Origin: DATFQE01 sp963738205
GTDB lineage: Bacteria; Actinomycetota; Thermoleophilia; Gaiellales; Gaiellaceae
DNA length: 64,000 nt
Reading direction: 5' to 3'
Assembly (NCBI GenBank): GCA_963738205.1
Contig: CAVTVQ010000007.1
Span: 1,240,001-1,304,000, forward strand
Numbering within the stretch: the first letter of the stretch is position 1; each line of letters opens with the position of its first letter. The notes beneath the pieces are model-generated. The model did not search any database and was not told where the DNA came from. It saw only the letters and a list, made by a program, of their open reading frames with translations. A program made the translations under genes and the position numbers. Shown here in pieces: positions 8,538-17,075 of this stretch.

Positions 8538-9752
8538 GTGAAGGTCACCGCCGAGGCTGCTCGGCGCTTCCTCGTCGCGCGTCAATCGCTCGCGCCCGCA
8601 CGGTCGCTTGCGGGCGGCAGCGACGCTGTCCGCCAGTTCTTCGCGAGGTTCGGCTCGCTCCAGTTCGACCCCATTGCCGTCGCGGGGCGCAGCCACGACC
8701 TCGTCCTGCACGCGCGCGTCGCCGACTACGAGCCGGCGTGGTGCGCCACCCTCTACGAGCGGCGAGAGATCTTCGAGGCGGTCAACAAGGGCCTCTCGTT
8801 CGTGGCGACGAGCGAGTACCCGTGGTTCCGAGCGCCGTGGAGCGGGAAGGCGCCGCGCGTACTGGACGAGAATCCCGAAGTCGCGGAGCACGTGCTCGAA
8901 CGGATCCGCGCGGAGGGGCCACTGTCGTCGCGCGATTTCGAGCGTCGCCGCGGTGCGCTGACCGACTGGTTCGGCGCGCCGACGAACGTGGTCCGCGCAG
9001 TGCTGGAGGCGTACGCGTACGTCGGCGTCCTCGGGCTCGCACGACGCGACGGCAGCCGCCGGTACTACGACCTGCTGGAACGGCTCGTCCCCGCGGCGGT
9101 GCTCGGGCGCGACATCCCACTCGCAGAGCAACTCCGGCACAAGCTGCACTCGCGTTACCGCTCGCACGGCCTGCTCGCAGCCAGCTCCGGCGGGGACGTC
9201 TTCGGCAGTCTCGGCCCGGCGAAGCCGACCGCTGACTGGCCGGGTCACCCCGGTCGTACGGCGTTACGCGATGAGCTGATCGAGAGCGGTGCGCTCGTCG
9301 CAGTGGACGTCGAGGGCGTTCGCGGGAAGCGGTACGTGCTCGAGGACGAGGTTCGGCTGCTCGCGGCCCCGCCGGAGCCGCCGCCGTCGGTTGCGTTCCT
9401 TTCGCCGTTCGATCCCCTCGTCTGGGACCGAGCGCTGCTCGCGTCCTTGTTCGGGTTCGACTACGTCTGGGACCTCTTCCACCCGCCCGCGAAACGGCGT
9501 TTCGGCTGGTACGTGCTCCCGATCCTCTTCCGCGACCGCTTCGTCGGCCGGTTCGAGCCGCGCATCGACCGGGATCGCGGCCGCGTCGAGGTGCTCGGTC
9601 TCTGGTGGGAGGACGGCTTCTCGGCGCGCCGCGCCGACGGCTTCGTCGAGGCGCTGCGGGACGCGCTCGACGCGTACCTGCGCTTCGCCGGCATGAACCG
9701 TCTCGACTGGCCAGTGCAGCTGGCCGGCGAGAAGCGCCTCTTCCGGGGCTAG
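8538..9752 (+). CDS. Winged-helix DNA glycosylase of the AlkX/YcaQ (HTH_42) family
   Basis: 404 aa, GTG start 9 bp after ppk. The protein has the HTH_42 layout, and near the N-terminus LQFDPIAVAGRSHDLVL contains the catalytic Q-x-D motif (Q42, D44) known from YcaQ/AlkX DNA glycosylases, which unhook interstrand crosslinks; AlkZ relatives carry Q-x-Q instead. Further family segments are SEYPWFRAPW and LSPFDPLVWDR, and the C-terminus WEDGFSARRADGFVEAL. Function in DNA repair is inferred from the family and the intact motif. Confidence 0.85.
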   Translation: MKVTAEAARRFLVARQSLAPARSLAGGSDAVRQFFARFGSLQFDPIAVAGRSHDLVLHARVADYEPAWCATLYERREIFEAVNKGLSFVATSEYPWFRAPWSGKAPRVLDENPEVAEHVLERIRAEGPLSSRDFERRRGALTDWFGAPTNVVRAVLEAYAYVGVLGLARRDGSRRYYDLLERLVPAAVLGRDIPLAEQLRHKLHSRYRSHGLLAASSGGDVFGSLGPAKPTADWPGHPGRTALRDELIESGALVAVDVEGVRGKRYVLEDEVRLLAAPPEPPPSVAFLSPFDPLVWDRALLASLFGFDYVWDLFHPPAKRRFGWYVLPILFRDRFVGRFEPRIDRDRGRVEVLGLWWEDGFSARRADGFVEALRDALDAYLRFAGMNRLDWPVQLAGEKRLFRG

Positions 9753-9779
9753 ACACGACCGCGGGGCCTGGTCACAGCT

Positions 9780-9817
9780 GACGAGCCGGGGTCAGGTCTT
9801 GCATTGCCCCACATCGC
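9780..9817. repeat. Dispersed repeat, copy 2 (partner at 5202)
   Basis: Near-identical to 5202-5239 and in the same orientation. It lies just downstream of the glycosylase stop and about 100 bp beyond the 3' end of the LuxR gene. In both places the repeat is followed on the right by luxR sequence on the minus strand. Confidence 0.7.
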
Positions 9818-9913
9818 CCGCGATGCCGGCTTTGCCGGGCGTCGGCTCAGTCAGTGTCTTCCGCACACAACAACCGGCGCTTGGACATCAGGTCCGCGGG
9901 TGGAGGCCGCCTA

Positions 9914-10957
9914 TCACCGTCGTCCCGCGTCCGACTGCTTCTGGGCCGGGAGGATGCTCTGTCCGTCACCGCTTTCGAGGTCGGTTGTACCGAGGAAGCG
10001 CGCGACCGCCGCCGTCCGGGTCTTCACGCCGAGTTTGGTGTAGAGGTTCGCGAGGTGCTTGCTGACCGTGCTCGGGGCGAGCCAGAGTATGCGCGCGATC
10101 TCCGGGTTGGTCTTGCCGCGTGCGACCCAGGTGAGCACCTCGCGTTCTCGTGCCGTCAGGCTGACGGGAGCACGCGTTTCCTCTACCAGCAGTGCATCGC
10201 CGACCCGCTCGACGATCAGCCGGCGGTCGCCGAGGCGGTGGACGAGTGGTCGTGGGCACTCGGCCTCGAGCCACTCGGCAAGCGCCCTGTCCGCGACGAA
10301 CTCTGACAGGAGCCGGCGCGCCGGCTCTGAGACGTACTCGAGCTCGCCGCGAGCGCTCACAAGAAGCACCCCGCGGGACTCGCCGGACTTCGCCTGATCG
10401 AGGCCGGCGAGCGCCGCCGCCAAGAGCCGCCGCGTCCGCGCCGCTCGCCACAGCTGGTCGAGGTGCGGCTGAAGGAGGTCGAGAACAAGCCGGTCGCGCT
10501 CGCTGAACTCGCCTCGCTCGCGGTCGAAGCCGAACGTCTTCGTGTGGCAAGGCGGCGAGGGGATCCCGACGTGGAGCTCGTGCTCGGTGCCGCACGGCCG
10601 AAACCAGAGGTCGTAGAGGCGCGTGCGGTGCAGCTGGCGCTGAGTAAGGAAGTCGGACACCTTCAGCGCGCCGAAGAACCCTTGCGTGTGTCGCAGGCAA
10701 ATTGGATGCTCCTGAACCACGACGTCCCAGAACAGCCGATCGTCACCCGCGTTGTCGTCCCACCCATCACGGCTTACCTCGAAGAGCTGGCGCTTCTGCA
10801 CGCGGTCGAGCTCGCAGTAGCTCACCGTGTCGGCAGGGACGAGGCGACCGAGCTCAACGAGAAACTCCTCTGTGAACGGCTCGTCGCCGTCGATGCTTCC
10901 CGCCTCGGCAACGAGGCGAAGAAGCCGCTCCGCATCGCCTCTGGCGAGTGCGGCCAT
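9914..10957 (-). CDS. LuxR-type transcriptional regulator with N-terminal sensor region
   Basis: 347-aa regulator. The C-terminal helix-turn-helix is clear: LTAREREVLTWVARGKTNPE, then IARILWLAPSTVSKHLANLY and TKLGVKTRTAAVARFL. Residues 1-160 form a GAF/PAS-like region with no receiver motif (no conserved acidic pair or phospho-acceptor), followed by a small middle domain (GVLLVSARGELEYVSEPARRLL) that is PAS-like. It is divergent from the haloperoxidase gene at 11075, with a 117-bp shared upstream region, so control of that gene is possible. A deletion remnant of a near-identical gene lies at 5248-5290. Confidence 0.88.
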   Translation of the reverse strand: MAALARGDAERLLRLVAEAGSIDGDEPFTEEFLVELGRLVPADTVSYCELDRVQKRQLFEVSRDGWDDNAGDDRLFWDVVVQEHPICLRHTQGFFGALKVSDFLTQRQLHRTRLYDLWFRPCGTEHELHVGIPSPPCHTKTFGFDRERGEFSERDRLVLDLLQPHLDQLWRAARTRRLLAAALAGLDQAKSGESRGVLLVSARGELEYVSEPARRLLSEFVADRALAEWLEAECPRPLVHRLGDRRLIVERVGDALLVEETRAPVSLTAREREVLTWVARGKTNPEIARILWLAPSTVSKHLANLYTKLGVKTRTAAVARFLGTTDLESGDGQSILPAQKQSDAGRR

Positions 10958-11074
10958 GTATCAAAAGATACGCCGAATGAAGTATGGACGCCAGCGGCGC
11001 GCGGGCGAAGCATGGGGTCGGACGAATCGGCCAGGCCGCCTTCAGCGAGCCGGCCATGCGAGGAGGAGGCAACG

Positions 11075-12439
11075 ATGAACGTGATCCATCCGATCCACAG
11101 GATTCGACTGCTCGGCCTGGCCGTGTGCCTGACGGCCGGGGTGTTCCTGGCCGGCGCAACGGCGTCCCAACCGGCGCCGGGAGCGAACGCGGTCATTTCC
11201 TGGAATGCAAACGCGGGCGATGCATCGATCGCCGCGTGCTTTCTCGGAACCTACGGGCCTCAGGAAGCCCGCATGTACGCGATGATGCATGTGGCGATCC
11301 ACGACGCGTTGAACGGCATCGAACGGCGCTCACGCCCCTATGCGGCGAGCCTAAGCGCTGCACCCGGGGCGTCGCCCGACGCCGCGGTGGCTGCAGCCGC
11401 TCGCGACGTTCTGGTCCCGGTGCTCGGCTCGCTCTCCTTCTTCCTTCCTGCGGCTTGCGTCAGCGCGGGCGTCGCGAGCGTGGAAGCCGACTACGCGGCC
11501 GCGCTCGGGGCGATCCCGAACGGGACGGCGAAGACACGCGGTGTCGCCCTGGGACGGGCGGCTGCTGCAGCGATCTTGGCCCTGCGTGCCGCGGACGGCT
11601 TCGACACGCCGACGGTCGATCCCAACTACCAGGAGGGCAGCGCTCCCGGCGAGTACCGCTACACACCGGGCACCCCCTTCGCGTTCGCCCCGCATCTGGG
11701 CGAAGACCTCACCCCCTTCGTGCTGAAGGACGCTTCGCAGTTCCGCCCGGGCCCGCCGGATCAGCTGACGAGCCGCAACTACGCCGCAGACGTCAACGAG
11801 ATTCAGCGCCTCGGCGGGGATGACGTCACCACTCCCAGCGCCCGCACAGGCGAGCAGACCGAGATCGCCCTCTTCTGGGTCGAGAGCTCGCCGCTCGCGT
11901 GGAACCGCCTCACCCGAGCGGTCGCGACAGCGGAGGAGCTCGACCTGTGGGAGAGCGCGCGGCTGTTCGGCCTCCTGAACCTGGCCATGACGGACGGCTA
12001 CATCGGCACCTGGGAAGCGAAATACCACTACCGCTTCTGGCGACCGGTGACCGCCATCCGGCTCGCCGGCATCGACGGCAACCCGGCGACGACGGCCGAC
12101 CCGACCTGGACCCCGTTGGTGCAAACCCCACCGATCCCGGACTACGACTCCGGGCACGCCGTTGAAGGAGGAACCGCGGCGCAAGTCCTCAAACGCTTTT
12201 TCGGCACCGACCGGATGAGCTTCTCGGTCTGCAGCTTCACGCTGCCCTCGGGCCAGAAGTGCAGCGACGCCTCGCCAACGCTGCGCCACTTCACCAAGTT
12301 CTCCGAGGCAGCCGACGAGAACGCGGTTTCCCGCATCTACGTCGGCTTCCATTTCCGCGACGCGGTCGAGACGGGGACGAACCACGGCGAGAAGATCGGC
12401 AACCGGGCCGTCAACCACTTCCTGCGGCCCATGCACTAA
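11075..12439 (+). CDS. Secreted vanadium-dependent haloperoxidase/PAP2-fold protein
   Basis: 454 aa with a signal peptide (RLLGLAVCLTAGVFLAGATA). The vanadium haloperoxidase/PAP2 core is visible: K and R in EAKYHYRFWRP near residue 316, SGH in DYDSGHAVEGG near 360, and the C-terminal HFRDAVETGTNHGEKIG near 430-440. These bind vanadate or phosphate in the family, and secreted bacterial members oxidise halides with peroxide or act as phosphatases; the two cannot be separated by eye. The ATG is preceded by AGGAGGAGG. It is followed by a strong hairpin at 12485. Confidence 0.85.
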   Translation: MNVIHPIHRIRLLGLAVCLTAGVFLAGATASQPAPGANAVISWNANAGDASIAACFLGTYGPQEARMYAMMHVAIHDALNGIERRSRPYAASLSAAPGASPDAAVAAAARDVLVPVLGSLSFFLPAACVSAGVASVEADYAAALGAIPNGTAKTRGVALGRAAAAAILALRAADGFDTPTVDPNYQEGSAPGEYRYTPGTPFAFAPHLGEDLTPFVLKDASQFRPGPPDQLTSRNYAADVNEIQRLGGDDVTTPSARTGEQTEIALFWVESSPLAWNRLTRAVATAEELDLWESARLFGLLNLAMTDGYIGTWEAKYHYRFWRPVTAIRLAGIDGNPATTADPTWTPLVQTPPIPDYDSGHAVEGGTAAQVLKRFFGTDRMSFSVCSFTLPSGQKCSDASPTLRHFTKFSEAADENAVSRIYVGFHFRDAVETGTNHGEKIGNRAVNHFLRPMH

Positions 12440-12484
12440 GGGAGCTCGCCCTGATTCGGCTTGCAGCACGAATCGGCTCCAACG

Positions 12485-12514
12485 GCATCGGGCCGCCGCG
12501 AGGCGGCCCGATGC
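12485..12514 (+). terminator. Hairpin terminator after the haloperoxidase gene
   Basis: Perfect 13-bp stem (GCATCGGGCCGCC with its complement) closed by a GCGA tetraloop, 45 bp after the stop codon. No T-tract follows, as is common in GC-rich Actinomycetota. Confidence 0.7.
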
Positions 12515-12596
12515 GCGTCGACGTCTGCCAAAAGACAAGATCTCGAGTCGCGGCAGTAGCTTCGGGGGATCCCTCGGCGTAGACTCGATCGCCCTG

Positions 12597-14240
12597 GTGA
12601 GACGCAGGGGCGCGATTTCGTGGGCGGTGCTCGCGGTGGGTGTGCTCTTGCTCGCCGCGTCGAGTTGCGGGGGCGGCGACGAGGCCAAGCGCACGGAGGG
12701 CGGGACGCTGCGGATCAACCTCGCCTCCGACACCGACCACGTCGATCCCGCCCTGGCCTACTACACGGTGTCCGGCCAGTTTCTGTACGCGGCCTGCGCG
12801 ACGCTCCTCAACTACCCGGACAAGCCTGCGCCCGAGGGGTCGCGCCTTCAGCCTGAGGTCGCCGAGGCGATGCCGACGGTTTCGGACGGGGGGAGGACGT
12901 ACGCGTTCACGGTCCGGCACGACTTCACGTTCTCGCCGCCGTCGAACGAGAAGGTGACGGCCGACCATTACAGGTTCGTGATCGAGCGGAACCTGAATCC
13001 GAGGCTGCAATCGCCGTCTGCTTCCTTCATTAGCGACATCGTGGGTGCGCAGGCGTATGCGGCGGGCAAGGCGAAGCGCGTGACCGGCGTCACGGTCGAC
13101 GGAAACAAGCTGACGATCCGGCTTACGAAGCCCGCTCCAGACTTCCTCAGCCGTATCGCCATGTGGTTCTTCTGCGCGGTTCCGAAGGGAACCCCGGTCG
13201 ATCCTCAGAAGGAGCGGCCCGTCGCGACCGCCGGGCCCTACTACGTCGAATCCTGGACGCCGAGACGTCAGCTCGTTCTGAGACGTAATCCGAACTACAC
13301 AGGGCATCGCCCGCACTCCCTGGACGAGATCCGCTACACGGCGTCGGTCGACCCGCGGCAGTCGGTGCTCCAGATCAGGTCTGGCGAGGCGGACTATGTG
13401 GCCGACGGAATTCCGCCGTCGTCCAACGCCGCGCTCGGTCGCGACTTCGGGCCGGGGAGCGAGGCGGCGAAGAACGGCGAGCAGCAGTTCTTCGTGAACA
13501 CCACCTTGGCATTCCAGTTCCTCGGCCTCAACACGCAGCGGCCTCTCTTCGCCGACGCGAACATGCGCAAGGCGGTCGCGTACGCGATCGATCGCGCGGC
13601 GCTCGTGCGGCTGTCGGGGGCGTTCGGGGGCGAGCCGGCCGATCAGTACCTGCCGCCGGGAATGCCCGGGTACGAGGACGCCGACCTGTACCCGCTCGAC
13701 GAGCCGGATGTGCAGAAGGCGAACGAGCTGACCGGGGGAAAAACCGGGAAGGCGATCCTCTACACCTGCAACCAGTCTCCCTGCCCGGAACGGGCCCAGC
13801 TCATCCAGCAGAACCTGAAGGCGATCGGGATCGACGTGCGGATCAAGCAGTTCCCGCGCATCGTCAAGGGCGCGAAGCAGGGCACGAAAGGGGAGCCGTT
13901 CGACATCACCGACGAGGGTTGGTTCGCCGACTACCCGGACCCATACAACTTCATCAACAACCTGCTCGACGGGCGCAAGATCCAGGCGTCGAACAACGTC
14001 AACATGTCGTACTTCGACGACGTCAGCTACACCCGCAAGATGGACGAGGCGGCGAGCCTCACAGGCGATGCTCGCGCCAGGGCGTACGCCAAGCTCGACG
14101 CCGACATCGCCGGGAACGCCGCTCCTCTCGTCGCCTGGGGCGTCCCGAACTGGATCGACTTCTTCTCGTCACGAGTCGGCTGTCAGCTCTGGCACCCGGT
14201 CTACAGCATGGATCTCGCTGCGCTGTGCCTGCGAAAGTAG
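12597..14240 (+). CDS. ABC transporter substrate-binding lipoprotein (family 5, peptide/nickel type)
   Basis: 547 aa, GTG start. The N-terminus has a signal sequence ending in a lipobox-like LLAASSCGGG, so it is probably anchored outside the membrane. The SBP_bac_5 fold is shown by GGTLRINLASDTDHVDPAL, DGGRTYAFTVRHDFTFSPP, the conserved RKAVAYAIDRAAL segment and the C-terminal region with GWFADYPDPYNF. These proteins capture oligopeptides or similar solutes for an ABC importer. No permease or ATPase of that importer is adjacent, so it is an orphan here. Confidence 0.9.
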   Translation: MRRRGAISWAVLAVGVLLLAASSCGGGDEAKRTEGGTLRINLASDTDHVDPALAYYTVSGQFLYAACATLLNYPDKPAPEGSRLQPEVAEAMPTVSDGGRTYAFTVRHDFTFSPPSNEKVTADHYRFVIERNLNPRLQSPSASFISDIVGAQAYAAGKAKRVTGVTVDGNKLTIRLTKPAPDFLSRIAMWFFCAVPKGTPVDPQKERPVATAGPYYVESWTPRRQLVLRRNPNYTGHRPHSLDEIRYTASVDPRQSVLQIRSGEADYVADGIPPSSNAALGRDFGPGSEAAKNGEQQFFVNTTLAFQFLGLNTQRPLFADANMRKAVAYAIDRAALVRLSGAFGGEPADQYLPPGMPGYEDADLYPLDEPDVQKANELTGGKTGKAILYTCNQSPCPERAQLIQQNLKAIGIDVRIKQFPRIVKGAKQGTKGEPFDITDEGWFADYPDPYNFINNLLDGRKIQASNNVNMSYFDDVSYTRKMDEAASLTGDARARAYAKLDADIAGNAAPLVAWGVPNWIDFFSSRVGCQLWHPVYSMDLAALCLRK

Positions 14241-14362
14241 CGATGGCAGTTCATGATCCGTGCGGGGACCGAGTGATCCCGACCCGCGCATGGTTAATCC
14301 GGCGATCTGCCAGGAGATCGTGACCCGCTTCGCGACGCTCTGACGCGTCGCCGCTACAACTG

Positions 14363-16861
14363 CTACGGCACGGGACTCTGCGGCGCGGCTACCTGAGGGT
14401 CGGCGCTGAGGGCAAGCTGTACCGCGTCGTCGAACGCGAGCGCCCGACCCTCGGCGCGGACGGCCTCGTACTCGTCGCCGAGCGACTCGCGCGCAGGTGC
14501 GAGGTACCGCTCGAGCAGCACCTCCCAGAAGGAAATCGACATGGACAGGCCGAGCGACTCCCAGAGGGCTGCAACCGACTCGGCGAGAACGATCGCCCGC
14601 CGCGGATTGTTCGAGCCGGCCTCCGACATGGCCACGCCTTGGACCTCGAAGCTCGTCTCGACAACATCGCCGAGCCGGAGGGCGGCACGCAGGCTCTGGC
14701 GGTAGCGAGTTCCGGATTCTTCGGGATCGCCGCGGATGAGCGCGCAGTCGGCGAGGTAGTGGGAGGCGAAGTGCTCGGTTCGCGCGTCCCCGGCGGCCCG
14801 CTCGAGCAGGTCGACTGAAATCGCCTCCGCCCGCTCCGTCTCGCCCATCGCGACGAGCACCTGCGCGATGCCGGAAAGGGCACGGATGGTTCCCGCTTCG
14901 TCGTCGAGCTGCCGACGAAGCTCGAGGGCCTGTTCGAACGCGTCCAGGGCGCGCGCGTTGTCGTTCGCGTTGTAGACAAGTGGCCAGCCGAGGTTGTCGA
15001 GCGCCGATGCGAGCCCGTCGCGGTCGCCGAGCTCGCGCCACATCGCAACGGCGGCGTCGAGCTCGGCGATCCCCGCCGGCGCATCGCCCTGACGCGCGAG
15101 CAGTGAACCGGAAGCCGTCAGAGCCCGCGCCCGGACCGGACCCGTCATGCTCGAGTTGGCGAGCGCCGTAGCAAGGCGTCCGTGTCCTTCGTGCAGGAGT
15201 CCGCGCGAGAGCCAGAACCACCCGAGCGAGCCGGCGAGCTCGAGCGAACGATCGACGTCGTGCTGCGGGAGCCAGTCGAGCGCCGCGCGGAGGTCGTCGT
15301 GGTCGGTGTCGAGGCGTGCAGACCACTCCGCCTCGGCGTCGAAGCGATGTCCATACGCGTGTTCCGCCAGCGCCGAGAAGAACTCGGCATGGCGCCGACG
15401 CAACTCGTCTTCCTCGTTCTGCTCGCTGAGCCTCTCGAGGGCGTACTGCCGAATCGTCTCGAGGATGAAGAAGCGGTCGTCTCCGAACGGCTTGACGAGG
15501 CTGTAGTCGACGAGCGTGCCGAGGTTGTCGAGCTCGGCTCCGCAGACCTGCTCGGCTGCGTCCAGCGGGAAGGTGCCGGAGAAGACCGACAGGCGCGCGA
15601 AGAGCTCACGTGCTCCCGGGTCGAGCAGCTCGTGGCTCCATTCGATCGTCGCGCGCAGCGTTCGCTGGCGCTCGGGCGCGTCGCGAGCGCCGACCGTCAG
15701 AAGCGTGAGCGCCGAGTCGAGCCGCTCGAGGAGCCGCTCGGGCGCAAGCAGCTTCGTCCGCGCCGCGGCGAGCTCGACGGCGAGCGGGAGCCCGTCGAGG
15801 CGCCGGCAGATCTCCTCCACGGTCGCGTCGGGCGAGACCTCACGCCCGACCGCCCGGGCGCGCTCGACGAAGAGCGCGGCCGCCTGCTTCTGCGGAAGCG
15901 GCTCGAGCGGGTACTCGTGCTCGCCTGTGACACGGAGCGGCGCCCGGCTTGTCACGAGCACGTGCACCTGCGCGGAGGCGGCGAGCACCTCGCTCACGAC
16001 CGGAGCGGCGGCGAGCAGGTGCTCGAAGTTGTCGAGCAGGAGCAGGAGCTCTCTCCCGCGGAGGAATCGGTTGAGGTCGTCAGGGGCGCCTATTGCCTGG
16101 GCGACTTCCGAGGACAGGAGTTCGGGATCCGCGAGCCCCGCGAGCGGCACCCAGAAGACGCCGTCGCGGAGCCTCCCGACGAGCTCGGCCGCGACCTGCA
16201 GCGCGAGACGGGTCTTGCCTGTACCGCCCGGGCCAGTCACCGTCAGGAGGCGCGCTCCGTTCGAGAGCGCCGCTACCAGCTCCTCGACCTCGCGCTCGCG
16301 CCCGACCAGAGGGATCGAGACGACGGGCAGGTTGGTCGCGTCGAGCGTCCGAGGCGGCGGGAACTCGCCGTCGCCGAGCTGGAAGAGGCGTTCGGCTCCG
16401 ATCAGATCCTTCAGACGGTGCTCGCCGAGGTCACGCAGCGGAATGCTCGACTCGAGCAGGCGGTGGGTCGTGTCCGAGACGAGGATCTGGCCGCCGTGCG
16501 CGGAGGATGCAATTCGCGCCGCTCGATGCACGTCGATGCCGACGTAGCCCTCGGCGGTCACGAGCGGCTCTCCGGTGTGGAGGCCCATCCGCACCCGGAT
16601 CGGACCGGGCTCGAGCGCCCTTTGCGCCTCCTCCGCCGCGGCGACGGCACCGGCCGCTCGCGGGAAAGCCACGAAGAACGCGTCTCCCTGCGTGTCGACC
16701 TCGACTCCGTCGTGCCGTGCGAACGCCTCGCGCACAACGCGCCGGTGCTCCGCGAGGAGGCCGGCGTACGCGTCGCCGTCCTCCTGAAGGAGACGCGTCG
16801 ACCCTTCGACGTCGGTGAAGAGGAACGTAACCGTGCCGGATGGCAGACGCCGCTTGCTCAC
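14363..16861 (-). CDS. Class III cyclase-domain STAND ATPase regulator with TPR-like repeats
   Basis: 832 aa from the GTG at 16861 (an in-frame ATG at 16909 would add 16 residues). Domains in order: an adenylate/guanylate cyclase domain at about 6-165 (TVTFLFTDVEGSTRLL with the metal aspartate, VDTQGDAFFVAF, VRMGLHTGEP); a STAND-type NTPase at about 185-480 with Walker A GPGGTGKTR near 210-217 and Walker B LLLLLDNFEH; then helical TPR-like repeats to the end. No C-terminal helix-turn-helix is present. Such proteins are common in Actinomycetota as signalling ATPases; true nucleotide cyclisation is uncertain. Cytoplasmic. Confidence 0.88.
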   Translation of the reverse strand: MSKRRLPSGTVTFLFTDVEGSTRLLQEDGDAYAGLLAEHRRVVREAFARHDGVEVDTQGDAFFVAFPRAAGAVAAAEEAQRALEPGPIRVRMGLHTGEPLVTAEGYVGIDVHRAARIASSAHGGQILVSDTTHRLLESSIPLRDLGEHRLKDLIGAERLFQLGDGEFPPPRTLDATNLPVVSIPLVGREREVEELVAALSNGARLLTVTGPGGTGKTRLALQVAAELVGRLRDGVFWVPLAGLADPELLSSEVAQAIGAPDDLNRFLRGRELLLLLDNFEHLLAAAPVVSEVLAASAQVHVLVTSRAPLRVTGEHEYPLEPLPQKQAAALFVERARAVGREVSPDATVEEICRRLDGLPLAVELAAARTKLLAPERLLERLDSALTLLTVGARDAPERQRTLRATIEWSHELLDPGARELFARLSVFSGTFPLDAAEQVCGAELDNLGTLVDYSLVKPFGDDRFFILETIRQYALERLSEQNEEDELRRRHAEFFSALAEHAYGHRFDAEAEWSARLDTDHDDLRAALDWLPQHDVDRSLELAGSLGWFWLSRGLLHEGHGRLATALANSSMTGPVRARALTASGSLLARQGDAPAGIAELDAAVAMWRELGDRDGLASALDNLGWPLVYNANDNARALDAFEQALELRRQLDDEAGTIRALSGIAQVLVAMGETERAEAISVDLLERAAGDARTEHFASHYLADCALIRGDPEESGTRYRQSLRAALRLGDVVETSFEVQGVAMSEAGSNNPRRAIVLAESVAALWESLGLSMSISFWEVLLERYLAPARESLGDEYEAVRAEGRALAFDDAVQLALSADPQVAAPQSPVP

Positions 16862-16922
16862 GACCCGATCATCTCGAACGGCGTGGGGAGTGCCAAGGTG
16901 CGGCGGCACCGCTGGCCACGAA

Positions 16923-16963
16923 TGGGCCGTGCTGGACTCGAACCAGCGACCTTCGGATCAAAA
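16923..16963 (-). repeat. 3' half of a tRNA-Lys gene (partner of the intact tRNA at 20792)
   Basis: The 31 bases at 16923-16953 are identical to 20792-20822, which encode the T-arm and 3' acceptor strand of tRNA-Lys, and the next ten match at eight positions. Beyond that, similarity stops and no 5' half that could pair is present, so this is not a functional tRNA. Same orientation as the intact gene, as expected for an att site left by tRNA-targeted integration. Confidence 0.8.
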
Positions 16964-17075
16964 GAAGGTCTGGGCTCCGACAGCCTTGACTTCTGCCCGC
17001 CCAGGGTGGTAGTGCTAGCGCGCGGCCCGAAACGGGTAGCTGCGGTTAGCGTCGACATCGGAATGGAGGGGTTCC

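Noticed and set aside
6507..9248. Long open frame opposite ppk and the glycosylase
   Set aside because: No domain or start signal; its composition mirrors the real genes on the plus strand, which carry clear motifs.
10463..11074. N-terminal extension of the haloperoxidase frame
   Set aside because: It is antisense to the LuxR gene and lacks a signal peptide; the ATG at 11075 has AGGAGGAGG upstream and a proper signal sequence.
16923..17000. Second functional tRNA
   Set aside because: Only the T-arm and 3' acceptor strand match; no 5' half can pair with them.
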